Source: Pseudomonadota bacterium
Lineage (GTDB): Bacteria; Pseudomonadota; Alphaproteobacteria; Rhodospirillales; Casp-alpha2
Assembly: GCA_022563215.1 (NCBI GenBank)
Contig: JADFNT010000003.1
Span: forward strand, 1 to 16,952
DNA length: 16,952 bases
Direction: 5' to 3'
This document shows positions 1 through 7,340 of the stretch, piece after piece. The first letter of the stretch is position 1. Each line of letters starts with the position of its first letter. The translations under genes were made by a program, and so were the position numbers. Below the pieces are notes generated by a model, which saw nothing but the letters and a program-made list of their open reading frames with translations, was not told the origin of the DNA and did no database searches.

Positions 1-197
1 TGACGGGCATCGAGCTTCTGCGCGAGGTCCGCGGCGACGAGAAATTGAAGCACCTTCCTTTCATCATGATTACCGCGGAAAGCAAAACCGAAAACGTCAT
101 CGCCGCCCAACAGGCGGGCGTTTCAAACTACATCGTCAAGCCGTTCAACGCCGAGACCCTGAAAGGAAAAATGGTCAGCGTGCTTGGCGATTTTTAG
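1..197 (+). CDS. CheY-like response regulator, C-terminal part (5' end outside window)
   Basis: The last 64 residues of a single receiver domain are read from position 3 to a TAG stop at 195-197. The visible part holds the usual second half of the CheY fold: IMITAE, where the Thr matches the CheY Thr87 switch residue; a following AGVSNYIVKPF in which Lys matches CheY Lys109; and a short final helix with no output domain after it. The phospho-accepting Asp lies upstream of the window. In the CheY family, phosphorylation changes binding to the flagellar switch or another target. Only 26 bases separate it from the next gene, a MotB-like gene, so it is probably co-transcribed with the motor genes and may act on them rather than be the main chemotaxis CheY. 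A stand-alone receiver is well supported; the exact role is not. Confidence 0.85.
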   Translation, partial: TGIELLREVRGDEKLKHLPFIMITAESKTENVIAAQQAGVSNYIVKPFNAETLKGKMVSVLGDF

Positions 198-223
198 CAG
201 CGGAAAAATTCGAATAGGAACGC

Positions 224-922
224 ATGAACGAATTCTTGAACCCAACCCAATCTGGGCATGATGGCCGTACTGGCACGGTCTTTGTGTATTTGTCGCTGTT
301 TTTTCTGGTTCTCGCTTTTTTCATCATACTGGTGGCCATTTCGACCATTGAAAAGACCAAATCCAAAGCCGTCATGAACAGCTTGACGTCCACTTTCACC
401 ACCTATCAACCGGAAGGCACCAAGCCTACAGATTTCACCGCCAAGGAAGGGGATGTCCTGGGCCGGCATGCGTTTCAGGAGGAAATCACCGAAATCTTCG
501 CTACCACCCTTCAGGTGGCCAAGGTGAAAGTAGTGAGACCGGGCCGCCTGATGCGCGCCCAGATGCCCTCCAGCGCCATGTTTGAAAACAACGAAGCCCG
601 GATCAAGCAGAACGCCCTGGCGTTTCTCGACCGCACCGTGGCCGCCCTGGGTGGACGCCCCCCGGGACTGCGTTTCGATTTGGAATTTGTCATCGGCACG
701 CCAACAACCGGGGACAAGCTCCTGCCGGTCGGCGAAAATTTGCCAATGGCCCGTGCCGGAGCCTTCGCCCGTGAAATGATTTCCCGGGGCGCGCCGCCGG
801 ACAGTATCGCCATCGGTTTGACCCCCGGCGATCCGGAAAAAATCACCTTGCGGTTCTACGTCCGCCGTCTGGATGACCCCGCGCTCGAACTGCTTGGGCC
901 GCCGCGGGCGGAATCGCAATAA
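224..922 (+). CDS. MotB-like protein lacking the proton-binding Asp (MotB/OmpA family)
   Basis: This is a 232-residue protein with a short cytoplasmic N-terminus, one membrane helix at about residues 17-40, and a periplasmic OmpA-like region to about residue 225. The helix aligns without gaps to that of the next gene: LSLFFLVLAFFIILVAIS against TDLVALMLTFFVMLFAMS. The essential MotB Asp corresponds to Ser24 here, and the helix contains no acidic residue. The peptidoglycan-binding signature is also degraded: GENLPMARAGAF replaces the usual N-x-x-L-S-x-x-R-A pattern. MotB proteins form the stator rod with MotA and carry protons on that Asp, so this protein probably cannot conduct alone and may be a structural or hetero-oligomer partner. 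ATG 224 was chosen because AGGA lies 5 bases upstream. The next gene starts 11 bases after the TAA stop. Confidence 0.8.
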   Translation: MNEFLNPTQSGHDGRTGTVFVYLSLFFLVLAFFIILVAISTIEKTKSKAVMNSLTSTFTTYQPEGTKPTDFTAKEGDVLGRHAFQEEITEIFATTLQVAKVKVVRPGRLMRAQMPSSAMFENNEARIKQNALAFLDRTVAALGGRPPGLRFDLEFVIGTPTTGDKLLPVGENLPMARAGAFAREMISRGAPPDSIAIGLTPGDPEKITLRFYVRRLDDPALELLGPPRAESQ

Positions 923-933
923 TCGGGGTTGGG

Positions 934-1665
934 TTGAAAACGGTGAACATCAATAATCCAATGACCAAAGGCGCGGACCGGTCCGAGGATCGAGGCTCCC
1001 GGATTTGGTTGATTACGTTTACTGACTTGGTTGCCTTGATGTTGACTTTTTTCGTTATGCTTTTCGCCATGTCCAGCGTCAAGGTCAGCGAATGGCAAAA
1101 CATCATCGATTCCCTGTCACAGACCCTGCGGCCGTCGGATGAACAACCGGTGCCGGCGACGACATCGACTTTCAATATCGGCACCATTTTTCGCAAGCAG
1201 GCCATCAACCTCGATTATCTTTCGTCGGTCCTCAACGAGACGGTTAAAGGGCAACCCTTGCTGTCGGCGGGCCATGTCCTGCGCTTGGAAGACCGTTTGA
1301 TTATCACCCTTCCGGGGGATTTGCTGTTCGAGGAAGGGGGCGCGACGATGACCGACAGCGGCCGCCGGTCACTGTTCGTGCTCGGCGGCGTTTTGCAGAA
1401 CATCGGCAACCAGATCGGCGTCAATGGTCATTTCGGTCCCGGCCTTCCCGTGGGCAGCGATTATTCCTCCAACTGGGAATTATCAACCGCCAGGGCGGCG
1501 GCGGTGGCCAATGCGCTCAAGCAATCGGGCTATACCGACAACATCATTGCCTATGGATATGCAGACAGCCGTTCGGCCCAATTGTCGGATCTTCCCGAAG
1601 GTGTTGACGGGGCCTTGGCCCGTCGGATCGATATCGTCATTCGCCCGACGGCGGAGGATCTATGA
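934..1665 (+). CDS. MotB-like flagellar stator protein with conserved Asp and OmpA domain
   Basis: This 243-residue MotB/OmpA-family protein has one membrane helix at about residues 25-46 that carries Asp31 in TDLVALMLTFFVMLFAMS, the position of the MotB proton-binding Asp. The periplasmic part ends in an OmpA-like domain with SNWELSTAR (Asn180 to Arg187), very close to the SNWELS motif of classical MotB, and a closing RRIDIVI strand. The usual G-H-T-D of the domain reads GHFG here, so one peptidoglycan-contact Asp is missing. In-frame starts are TTG 934, GTG 943 and ATG 961. TTG or GTG is preferred because GGGG-rich sequence lies just upstream and ATG 961 has no ribosome site. Its TGA stop overlaps the start of the next gene (ATGA at 1662-1665). 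No motA is visible; a partner would have to be upstream or elsewhere. Confidence 0.85.
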   Translation: MKTVNINNPMTKGADRSEDRGSRIWLITFTDLVALMLTFFVMLFAMSSVKVSEWQNIIDSLSQTLRPSDEQPVPATTSTFNIGTIFRKQAINLDYLSSVLNETVKGQPLLSAGHVLRLEDRLIITLPGDLLFEEGGATMTDSGRRSLFVLGGVLQNIGNQIGVNGHFGPGLPVGSDYSSNWELSTARAAAVANALKQSGYTDNIIAYGYADSRSAQLSDLPEGVDGALARRIDIVIRPTAEDL

Positions 1666-4600
1666 TGGCCGAGGTTTCCGTGACTGGCCGAAAACGCCGG
1701 CGATGGGTTTCCTGGGCCCTGGTTGCGGGCTTTCTCGCCTTGCAGACGACGGCGGCGTGGGCCGAACCGGTTCGGGTCCGGGCCGCCCTACACGACGATT
1801 TCGGCCGCGTCGTCTTTAGCTGGAGTTCACCCGTCAGCCATAAATCGGCGCTCCGGGACGGGCGCCTGACGGTCCGGTTTGGTCGTCCCATAGAGGCGTC
1901 TTTCGGACGGGTCGTCCGTTCGCTCGGCAAATACATCTCCTCCGTGACCCCAGGCGACGACGGGCAAAGCGTCGTTTTTGACCTAAACGGCGATTTCGAC
2001 GCCTACAGTTACGATTCCAGCAGCGCCGTCATCGTCGAGTTTGCCGACAAGTCTCCGTCCGCCACCGATGAACCCGATGCGGAAAAACCCGAAACCACCG
2101 CCCCATCCGACCCCGAAGCCGCTTCCGGGGCTTCCCCGGATTTGCTGGTTGTTCGCGTGCGCTCGGGCCGGCACCCCGATTACACCCGCATCGTCTTCGA
2201 TTGGCCTAGCAAGGTTGCGTATTCCTTCAAACAAGTTGGCGGTATCGCCACGGTCACCTTCGAGCGCGCCGCCAGGATCGACCTGGGACGGGTGCGGTCG
2301 CGCCGGCTCCCCTATATCGGCGGCGTCCGGTCGCGGACCGGCGCGGATAGCGTCACGGTAACCCTTTCCGTGCCGGCAACGTCCAAGGTCAGGCATTTCC
2401 TGGCCGGACAGAAAGTGGTGCTGGACGTCCGCCGTCCCAGCGGTTCCGAGAAGGCGGCCCCGCTGCCCCCGCCCGCCGCCGAGGGCGAAGCAACGAAAGC
2501 GGCGAAAGCCGAAAGTGCGCCCGAAACGCCGCCCAAAACCTCGCCAACCGCGGAAAACATAAGGGAAACCAAGGTCGCAAGGGAAACCCCATCTCCGGCT
2601 GCGAAGCCCGGGGCCGCGCCCCGGCCCCCTGGCCCCACTCAGGGCCGGGGGCGAAGTGAAACCGTAACAACGGAACAGAAAACCGCCGCCGAGGAAACAG
2701 CGGCAAAGCCGGCCCCGCCCGGTCCCGGCCTGCCGACCAAGTTGACGCCGGTCCGCTCGTCGCTGTCTTCCCCGGGCTCCCAGGCCGCCGTGGCGCCGTC
2801 TCCCCAGGGCATCCTCAGCCCCGGCACGCCGCCGCCCTTGCCGCCGACGCCTGCCACGGTGACGGCGAACGCTTCCAGCGGTGATGTCAATGCGGTGACT
2901 CTCAGGTTCGATTGGGACGAACCCGTCGGCGCCGCCGTTTTCCGCCGCGCCGGGTTCCTTTGGGTGGCCTTCGACAGGCCCACCGCCATCGATATCGATC
3001 AACTGCGCCAGGCGGGAGGGAATATCATCAAGGGCATTGAGCAGATGGGGACACCCCAGGCGACGGTGCTGAGGATGGTGACGCTTGCCGGCATCAATCC
3101 CAGCCTTCGCCGGGACGGCCTGGCCTGGCTCCTCGATTTCCGCAAACAGCCAATCGAGGCGGTGACGTCGATAACGGTGAAGGCGCAACCGGAATCCCCC
3201 GTCGGTGCCCGGCTGTTCCTGCCGTTGCCGGAACCGGGTATGCCCATTGGAATCACCGACCCGGAAGTCGGCGACAATTTCATCATCGTGCCGGTGATTC
3301 CCCTCGGCCACGGTACGGGATTGGAATACATCTACCCGCAGGTACGATTTTTGCCGACATCTCAAGGCATCGTCATCCTGCCGCGTAACGACGATATCCG
3401 GGTCCGGACGCTGCGCCAGGGCATCGAGGTTTCCAGCAGCGGCGAACTCCTTATTTCCGAGGTGACGCCGGAAGACGAAGCCAACCGCCACCGGGCGGCG
3501 ATGAAGCCGCTGACCCGCATCCTGTCCTTGGATCGGTGGAAATTAAAAAACATCAACTCCTTCAGGGGCCGCAAGTACGAACTTCTGGCCGCCATCAGCC
3601 AGGCCAAGGGGAACCAACGCGAAGCGGCGCAGCTCAACCTGACCCGGTTTTTCTTCGCCAACGGGTTCTATGCCGAGGCCCTGGCCATCCTCACGGAGGT
3701 CGCCCGGATCCGGGCCGAAATCGAACAGGACCCCGAATTCCGTATGCTCCGGGGCGGGACCCAATACATGTTGGGCCGGTTGCCGGAGGCCTTTAACGAT
3801 TTCAACCTTGAAGCCCTGAACGTCAACGATGAAGCCGTCTTCTGGCGGGCCATCGTCCGCGCTGCCGCCGGCGATATGACCGATGCGGCTCCAGACCTGG
3901 CCCGCACCGGGCAGATCGTCCGGCCTTATCCGAAGGCCCTGAAAACCCCGTTGGGGACGATGGTAATCCGGACCGCCCTTGAAATAGGCGACATCAAGCA
4001 GGCCCGCCATTTCCTGGAAATCCTGAGGTTGGACAAATTAACCCCGGCGGAAAAAAGCCAGTTCGACTTCGAAGAAGGCCGGTTGATGGAACTGGTCGGC
4101 GATTTCGACGACGCCGTCAGCAATTGGGAAAAAGTCATCAATGGCTATCACCGGCCTAGCCGCGCCAAGGCCATCGTCGCACGCATGGAATTGCTGTTGA
4201 AGCTGAACCGGATGACGCCCAAGGAAGCCATCAAGGACCTTGAGAAGCTCCGCTTCGCCTGGCGGGGAGACGAGTTCGAATTCACCATGCTCAGGCGCTT
4301 GGGAACTCTTTACCTGGAAGAAGGACTGTACCGGCTGGGGCTGGACCGGCTGCGCAAGGCGGCGACCCATTACCGCACCCACAAAGAAGCCATACAGGTG
4401 ACACAGCAGATGTCCGACACCTTCACCGACCTATACCTCAACGACGGCGCTGACGTCATGGCGCCGGTGGCGGCCATCGCCCTTTACGACGAATTCAAGG
4501 AACTGACCCCGGCCGGGGTGCAGGGCGACGAGATGATCCGCAAGCTGGCCGACCGCCTGGTCGGCGTCGATCTCCTGGACCGGGCCGCGACGTTGTTGAA

Positions 4601-5321
4601 CTCTCAGGTCCGGTTCCGGCTTCAGGGGCTGGAAAAAGCCCGGGTCGGGACGCAATTGGCGCTGGTCCATATCCTCGACCGCAAATACAAGGAAGCGCTT
4701 CAGGTGCTGAATGATACGGCGGTGCCCGATATGCCCGTCCCGTTGCAGACCCAGCGCCGCCATCTTCGGGCCAAGGGGCTGTTGGGCATGGACGACCGGG
4801 AGCAGACCCTGGCTATCCTCAAGGGCGACAAAACCCTGGCCGGGGAACTTCTCCTGAGCGAGGTCTACTGGACCTCGCGCGACTGGAACAACGCGGCGCA
4901 GTCGCTTCAGCGCTTGATCCGGCATTCACAGGCGAAGCCGGGCGGGGCGCTCGACGCGATACAGGCCTCCCATGTTCTCAACTACGCCATCGCCCTGACA
5001 TTGAACGGCAACGAAAGGGCGCTCAGCCGGGTGCGCGGCGATTACGGCGCGGCGATGGAAAAAAGCAGCCTCAAGGACGCCTTCAAGCTGATCACCACCC
5101 CGACCCCCCTCGGGCTGACCGACCCGGCGCAAGTGCCGATCCGGGTCAAGGAGGTGGAAAATTTCCAGACCTTCATGGCCGCCTACCGCGAACGGCTCAA
5201 GAATCAGTCCCTGAGCGACCTGGTGCCGTCGTCGGCAAAACCCAAGGAAGCAAAGCCATCGCCGGCGACAGGACCGGAAAAGGAAACCCCGCCGGCTCCC
5301 GCCGCAAGGCCGCAAGCCTAA
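1662..5321 (+). CDS. Large exported beta-module and TPR-like protein of the motor operon
   Basis: This is a 1219-residue protein. Residues 1-34 are a Sec signal peptide: basic RKRRRW, a hydrophobic core, then AAWA before Glu35. Three related beta-rich modules follow at about 37-129, 161-259 and 409-500, resembling AMIN-type domains; modules 1 and 2 share VRVR, R-(V/I)-V-F-x-W, T-V-x-F and G-R-V. A Pro/Ala/Lys/Glu-rich linker of about 140 residues (263-406) precedes module 3, and a further beta-rich stretch reaches about 600. From about 605 to 1160 the sequence is helical with TPR-like A/L/Y spacing, for example FYAEALAILTEVARI. The last 35 residues are Pro/Ala/Lys-rich. No catalytic motif is seen. 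The start is ATG 1662, or ATG 1665, behind GGAGG, overlapping the MotB-like stop. AMIN domains in other proteins direct periplasmic or envelope localisation, so a periplasmic scaffold for the motor or stator is inferred. The product is not a named family I can identify. Confidence 0.8.
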   Translation: MMAEVSVTGRKRRRWVSWALVAGFLALQTTAAWAEPVRVRAALHDDFGRVVFSWSSPVSHKSALRDGRLTVRFGRPIEASFGRVVRSLGKYISSVTPGDDGQSVVFDLNGDFDAYSYDSSSAVIVEFADKSPSATDEPDAEKPETTAPSDPEAASGASPDLLVVRVRSGRHPDYTRIVFDWPSKVAYSFKQVGGIATVTFERAARIDLGRVRSRRLPYIGGVRSRTGADSVTVTLSVPATSKVRHFLAGQKVVLDVRRPSGSEKAAPLPPPAAEGEATKAAKAESAPETPPKTSPTAENIRETKVARETPSPAAKPGAAPRPPGPTQGRGRSETVTTEQKTAAEETAAKPAPPGPGLPTKLTPVRSSLSSPGSQAAVAPSPQGILSPGTPPPLPPTPATVTANASSGDVNAVTLRFDWDEPVGAAVFRRAGFLWVAFDRPTAIDIDQLRQAGGNIIKGIEQMGTPQATVLRMVTLAGINPSLRRDGLAWLLDFRKQPIEAVTSITVKAQPESPVGARLFLPLPEPGMPIGITDPEVGDNFIIVPVIPLGHGTGLEYIYPQVRFLPTSQGIVILPRNDDIRVRTLRQGIEVSSSGELLISEVTPEDEANRHRAAMKPLTRILSLDRWKLKNINSFRGRKYELLAAISQAKGNQREAAQLNLTRFFFANGFYAEALAILTEVARIRAEIEQDPEFRMLRGGTQYMLGRLPEAFNDFNLEALNVNDEAVFWRAIVRAAAGDMTDAAPDLARTGQIVRPYPKALKTPLGTMVIRTALEIGDIKQARHFLEILRLDKLTPAEKSQFDFEEGRLMELVGDFDDAVSNWEKVINGYHRPSRAKAIVARMELLLKLNRMTPKEAIKDLEKLRFAWRGDEFEFTMLRRLGTLYLEEGLYRLGLDRLRKAATHYRTHKEAIQVTQQMSDTFTDLYLNDGADVMAPVAAIALYDEFKELTPAGVQGDEMIRKLADRLVGVDLLDRAATLLNSQVRFRLQGLEKARVGTQLALVHILDRKYKEALQVLNDTAVPDMPVPLQTQRRHLRAKGLLGMDDREQTLAILKGDKTLAGELLLSEVYWTSRDWNNAAQSLQRLIRHSQAKPGGALDAIQASHVLNYAIALTLNGNERALSRVRGDYGAAMEKSSLKDAFKLITTPTPLGLTDPAQVPIRVKEVENFQTFMAAYRERLKNQSLSDLVPSSAKPKEAKPSPATGPEKETPPAPAARPQA

Positions 5322-5331
5322 GCCCGCCCCT

Positions 5332-5350
5332 CGGCGGGAAATCCCCGCCG
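5332..5350. terminator. GC-rich hairpin between convergent genes
   Basis: CGGCGGG (5332-5338) pairs perfectly with CCCGCCG (5344-5350) around a 5-base loop. It lies 10 bases after the stop of the large TPR-like gene and in the 72-bp gap before the fliP stop on the other strand. No good T-run follows on either side, so it may be a weak bidirectional terminator or an mRNA 3'-end stabiliser. Confidence 0.4.
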
Positions 5351-5393
5351 GCAATCTGATTATTAAGAACTAAGAAGGAACCTTCGCCCGGCT

Positions 5394-6182
5394 CTAGCCG
5401 CCGAAGGAGCGCACCAGCGAGCCGACGATCAAAAACCAGCCATCGACGAGGACGAAGAAGATGATCTTGAACGGCAGCGCAATGATGATCGGCGGCAACA
5501 TCATCATGCCCATGGCCATCAGCACCGAGGCCACCACCATGTCGATGATCAGGAACGGCACGAAGATAAGGAAACCGATCTCGAAGGCACGTCTCAACTC
5601 CGAAATCATGAACGCCGGGATCAGCACCCGCATGGGCATTTCCCGGCGCGCCTCCTCTTCGGGGATTTTGCCGATTTCGACGAACAGGCCCAGGTCCTGC
5701 TCGCGAACGTGGCTCATCATGAAATCCCGGAACGGCCCGATGGAGCGGTTGAAGGCCTCGCTTTCATCGATCTCGCCCGCGATCAGGGGCTGGATGCCTT
5801 GATCGAAAGCCTTCTCGAAGGTCGGCATCATCACGAAAATGGTTAAAAACAGCGCCAGGCTGACCAATACTTGATTGGGCGGCGTCTGCTGGGTGCCCAT
5901 GGCCGTGCGCAGGAACGACAGCACCACCATGATGCGGATGAACGACGTCACCATGACCAGGATCGACGGCGCCAGGCTGAGGATCGTGATCAGGGCGATG
6001 ATCTGGATGATACGGGCCGTGGCATCGCCGCCCTGGCCGAAGTCCAGCGACAGGGTTTGCGCCACAGCCGGCGTCGAAACCCATACCAGGACCGCCGCTA
6101 GCCCGGCCGAGACAATGGCCCAGACGGCGCAGGTCTTGAGGGCGGCTGGGAGCGAATGGGTCCGATTCGGGCACTGTTTCAC
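5394..6182 (-). CDS. fliP: Flagellar type III export gate protein FliP
   Basis: This 262-residue protein is FliP, which with FliQ and FliR forms the helical export gate in the basal-body membrane. It has an N-terminal cleavable signal (hydrophobic stretch to STPAVA, cut near residue 41) as is usual for FliP, then a first hydrophobic pair. The diagnostic FLRTAMGTQQTPPNQV stretch follows, then a periplasmic loop, MRVLIPAFMISELRRAFEIG, and the closing hydrophobic segments ending DGWFLIVGSLVRSF. Length matches the family. The start is GTG (complement of 6180-6182), supported by GAGGA about 7 bases upstream, and overlaps the fliO stop as GTGA. It is the last gene of the minus-strand unit, while fliQ and fliR lie in the divergent operon. 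Nothing looks damaged. Confidence 0.97.
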   Translation of the reverse strand: MKQCPNRTHSLPAALKTCAVWAIVSAGLAAVLVWVSTPAVAQTLSLDFGQGGDATARIIQIIALITILSLAPSILVMVTSFIRIMVVLSFLRTAMGTQQTPPNQVLVSLALFLTIFVMMPTFEKAFDQGIQPLIAGEIDESEAFNRSIGPFRDFMMSHVREQDLGLFVEIGKIPEEEARREMPMRVLIPAFMISELRRAFEIGFLIFVPFLIIDMVVASVLMAMGMMMLPPIIIALPFKIIFFVLVDGWFLIVGSLVRSFGG

Positions 6183-6484
6183 GACTTGTCCTCGATCGGC
6201 ATGGGTAGTTCAGCATCGGCCTTGATGCCGGATTCGATCAACAGCTCGCTGGTCGGCCCCATCAGGATCAGGTGTTCGGTGTCGTCGCGCCGGATCAGGA
6301 CCAGGCGCCGGCGCCCGTCCAGGGACGTCGCTTCGACAACCGAAAGGCGCCGGGTCTTGGCGCCCTTGATGGCGCCGGCCGGAAAGCCGAATCCCATGCG
6401 CCGGGCCACCATCGCCAACAGCCCGATCAGGCCAATGACGAAAACCAGCGCCAGGAGAAACCGGATGTAGCCGCCGAATTCCAT
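6179..6484 (-). CDS. fliO: Flagellar biosynthesis protein FliO
   Basis: This 101-residue protein has one membrane helix near the N-terminus (about residues 6-26), a basic Gly-rich link (ARRMGFGFPAGAIKG), and a small cytoplasmic beta domain containing LSVVEATSLDGRRRLVLIRRDD, the typical FliO pattern. FliO assists assembly of the FliP ring and is not part of the final gate. The position directly before fliP, with overlapping stop and start, confirms the call. The ATG lies 3 bases after the stop of the upstream small gene and has only a poor ribosome site, so translation is probably coupled to that gene. Confidence 0.92.
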   Translation of the reverse strand: MEFGGYIRFLLALVFVIGLIGLLAMVARRMGFGFPAGAIKGAKTRRLSVVEATSLDGRRRLVLIRRDDTEHLILMGPTSELLIESGIKADAELPMPIEDKS

Positions 6485-6487
6485 GAC

Positions 6488-6802
6488 TTAAGAATCTGCC
6501 CCTTCGTCGCCGTTGGTGGTTTGTCCTTCGTGCAGTTCGGTCATTTCCTGGGCTAGCGCCTTGAGGTCATTGACCAGGGCCTTGATCATCGCGGTGACGC
6601 TTTCAGCATCGGCCGGCGGGTTTTCGGCGATGTCGGCGCAGAAATCGCCGACCTTTTCCGAAAGTCCGGCCAGATCGATGGTATGGCCGGTGGCTACAAG
6701 CTCGCGGGCCTGGGTAATCAACGTCGCCAGGATCGCGATCTCTTCTTCCAGCTTGGAAGTGTCTTTATCCTTTTCGGGACCGTCGGGGGTCTCGTTCATC
6801 AT
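6488..6802 (-). CDS. Small acidic helical protein between fhlB and fliO, unrecognised
   Basis: This 104-residue product belongs to no family I can name. It opens with an acidic, Lys/Asp-rich segment to about residue 15. The rest looks mostly alpha-helical with heptad-like hydrophobic spacing (EEEIAILATLITQARELV, then MIKALVNDLKALAQEM), and it ends in a short acidic tail. There is no signal peptide or membrane helix, so it should be cytoplasmic. The start is ATG 6802, which overlaps the fhlB stop (ATGATGA) and has AAGGA 6-7 bases upstream; the longer reading from a TTG at 6820 lacks such support. The tight placement between two export genes suggests an export-related accessory role such as a small chaperone or a reduced regulator, but this is inference from position only. 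Confidence 0.7.
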   Translation of the reverse strand: MMNETPDGPEKDKDTSKLEEEIAILATLITQARELVATGHTIDLAGLSEKVGDFCADIAENPPADAESVTAMIKALVNDLKALAQEMTELHEGQTTNGDEGADS

Positions 6803-7185
6803 TTGGTTTCCTTGGACCAAAGGGTGGAGAGGCCGCCATCGGAGGTGTCGGCGCCGTTCGTCTGTTCCCCGGGCCCCTGTTTCCCGTGGGCGGGGTGGCC
6901 GGCGTTGGCCTGATAGACGTAGGTGAGAATCTCGGCGACGGCGGCGAAGGCTTCGACAGGAATATCCGAGTCGATGTCGATGGAGCTTAGTAGCTGCGCC
7001 AAATCGGCGTCCTTGCGGACCTTGACGCCGTTGGCGAAGGCGATTTCCAGAATCTGCTCGGCGATTCGCCCACGGCCGCCAGCCACCACTTTCGGTGGAC
7101 GGTCGTCGACAAGATCATGACCCAGCGCAACGGCCACGGTTTCCTTGTTGTCTTCGCTTTCGCTATCTTTTTCGGAGTCCGACAA
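6799..7185 (-). CDS. fhlB: FhlB: stand-alone FlhB C-terminal-domain protein
   Basis: This product of about 128 residues aligns along the cytoplasmic domain of the full FlhB in this window: VAVALGHDLVDDRPPKVVAG against YSIALKYKMDDMPAPKLVAK, and VEAFAAVAEILTYVYQ against PEHFKAVAEVIGFVMRQ. The FlhB self-cleavage motif NPTH is replaced by NKET, so cleavage is not expected. Such FlhB-like proteins (FhlB) are known in several bacteria and can partly stand in for the FlhB C-terminal domain in substrate switching. The chosen start is TTG 7185 behind AGAGG. A longer in-frame reading to 7272 adds a Cys/Arg-rich segment unlike the family and overlaps the predicted promoter. About 50 residues of Gly/Ser/Asp-rich tail follow the domain. 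It is the first gene of the minus-strand unit. Confidence 0.85.
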   Translation of the reverse strand: MSDSEKDSESEDNKETVAVALGHDLVDDRPPKVVAGGRGRIAEQILEIAFANGVKVRKDADLAQLLSSIDIDSDIPVEAFAAVAEILTYVYQANAGHPAHGKQGPGEQTNGADTSDGGLSTLWSKETK

Positions 7186-7271
7186 AATGCCTCTTTCAAC
7201 CCTGTATCGCCCCTGCTGGATCCCCCCCCTGAGTCCCCCGTGGGGGCACCGGCGGGACCGGGCGTCACACA

Positions 7272-7277
7272 ACTATA
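7272..7277 (-). promoter_or_regulatory. Putative -10 element of the fhlB-fliO-fliP promoter
   Basis: On the minus strand TATAGT (complement of 7272-7277) lies 17 bases downstream of the nearer TTAA of the CtrA box, the spacing expected if that half-site overlaps the -35 region. Transcription would begin near 7265, about 80 bases before the TTG start of fhlB. This is predicted from motif and spacing only. Confidence 0.5.
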
Positions 7278-7294
7278 AACGTGACTGATCGGAC

Positions 7295-7309
7295 TTAATA
7301 AATGCTTAA
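7295..7309. promoter_or_regulatory. CtrA box TTAA-N7-TTAA
   Basis: TTAATAAATGCTTAA is a perfect match to the alphaproteobacterial CtrA full site, TTAA-N7-TTAA. It sits in the divergent region of two flagellar units and in the same window as a CckA-like kinase, the head of the phosphorelay that controls CtrA. Its geometry suits activation towards fhlB. No -10 element is seen at the matching distance towards flgB. Confidence 0.65.
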
Positions 7310-7340
7310 ACGAGGGTTCCTAGAAAACTTGTTTTAAATC

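Noticed and set aside
1983..3491. A 502-codon minus-strand frame opposite the large TPR-like gene
   Set aside because: It has Arg/Gly/His-rich low-complexity composition. The plus-strand protein has a signal peptide, repeated modules and a coupled start.
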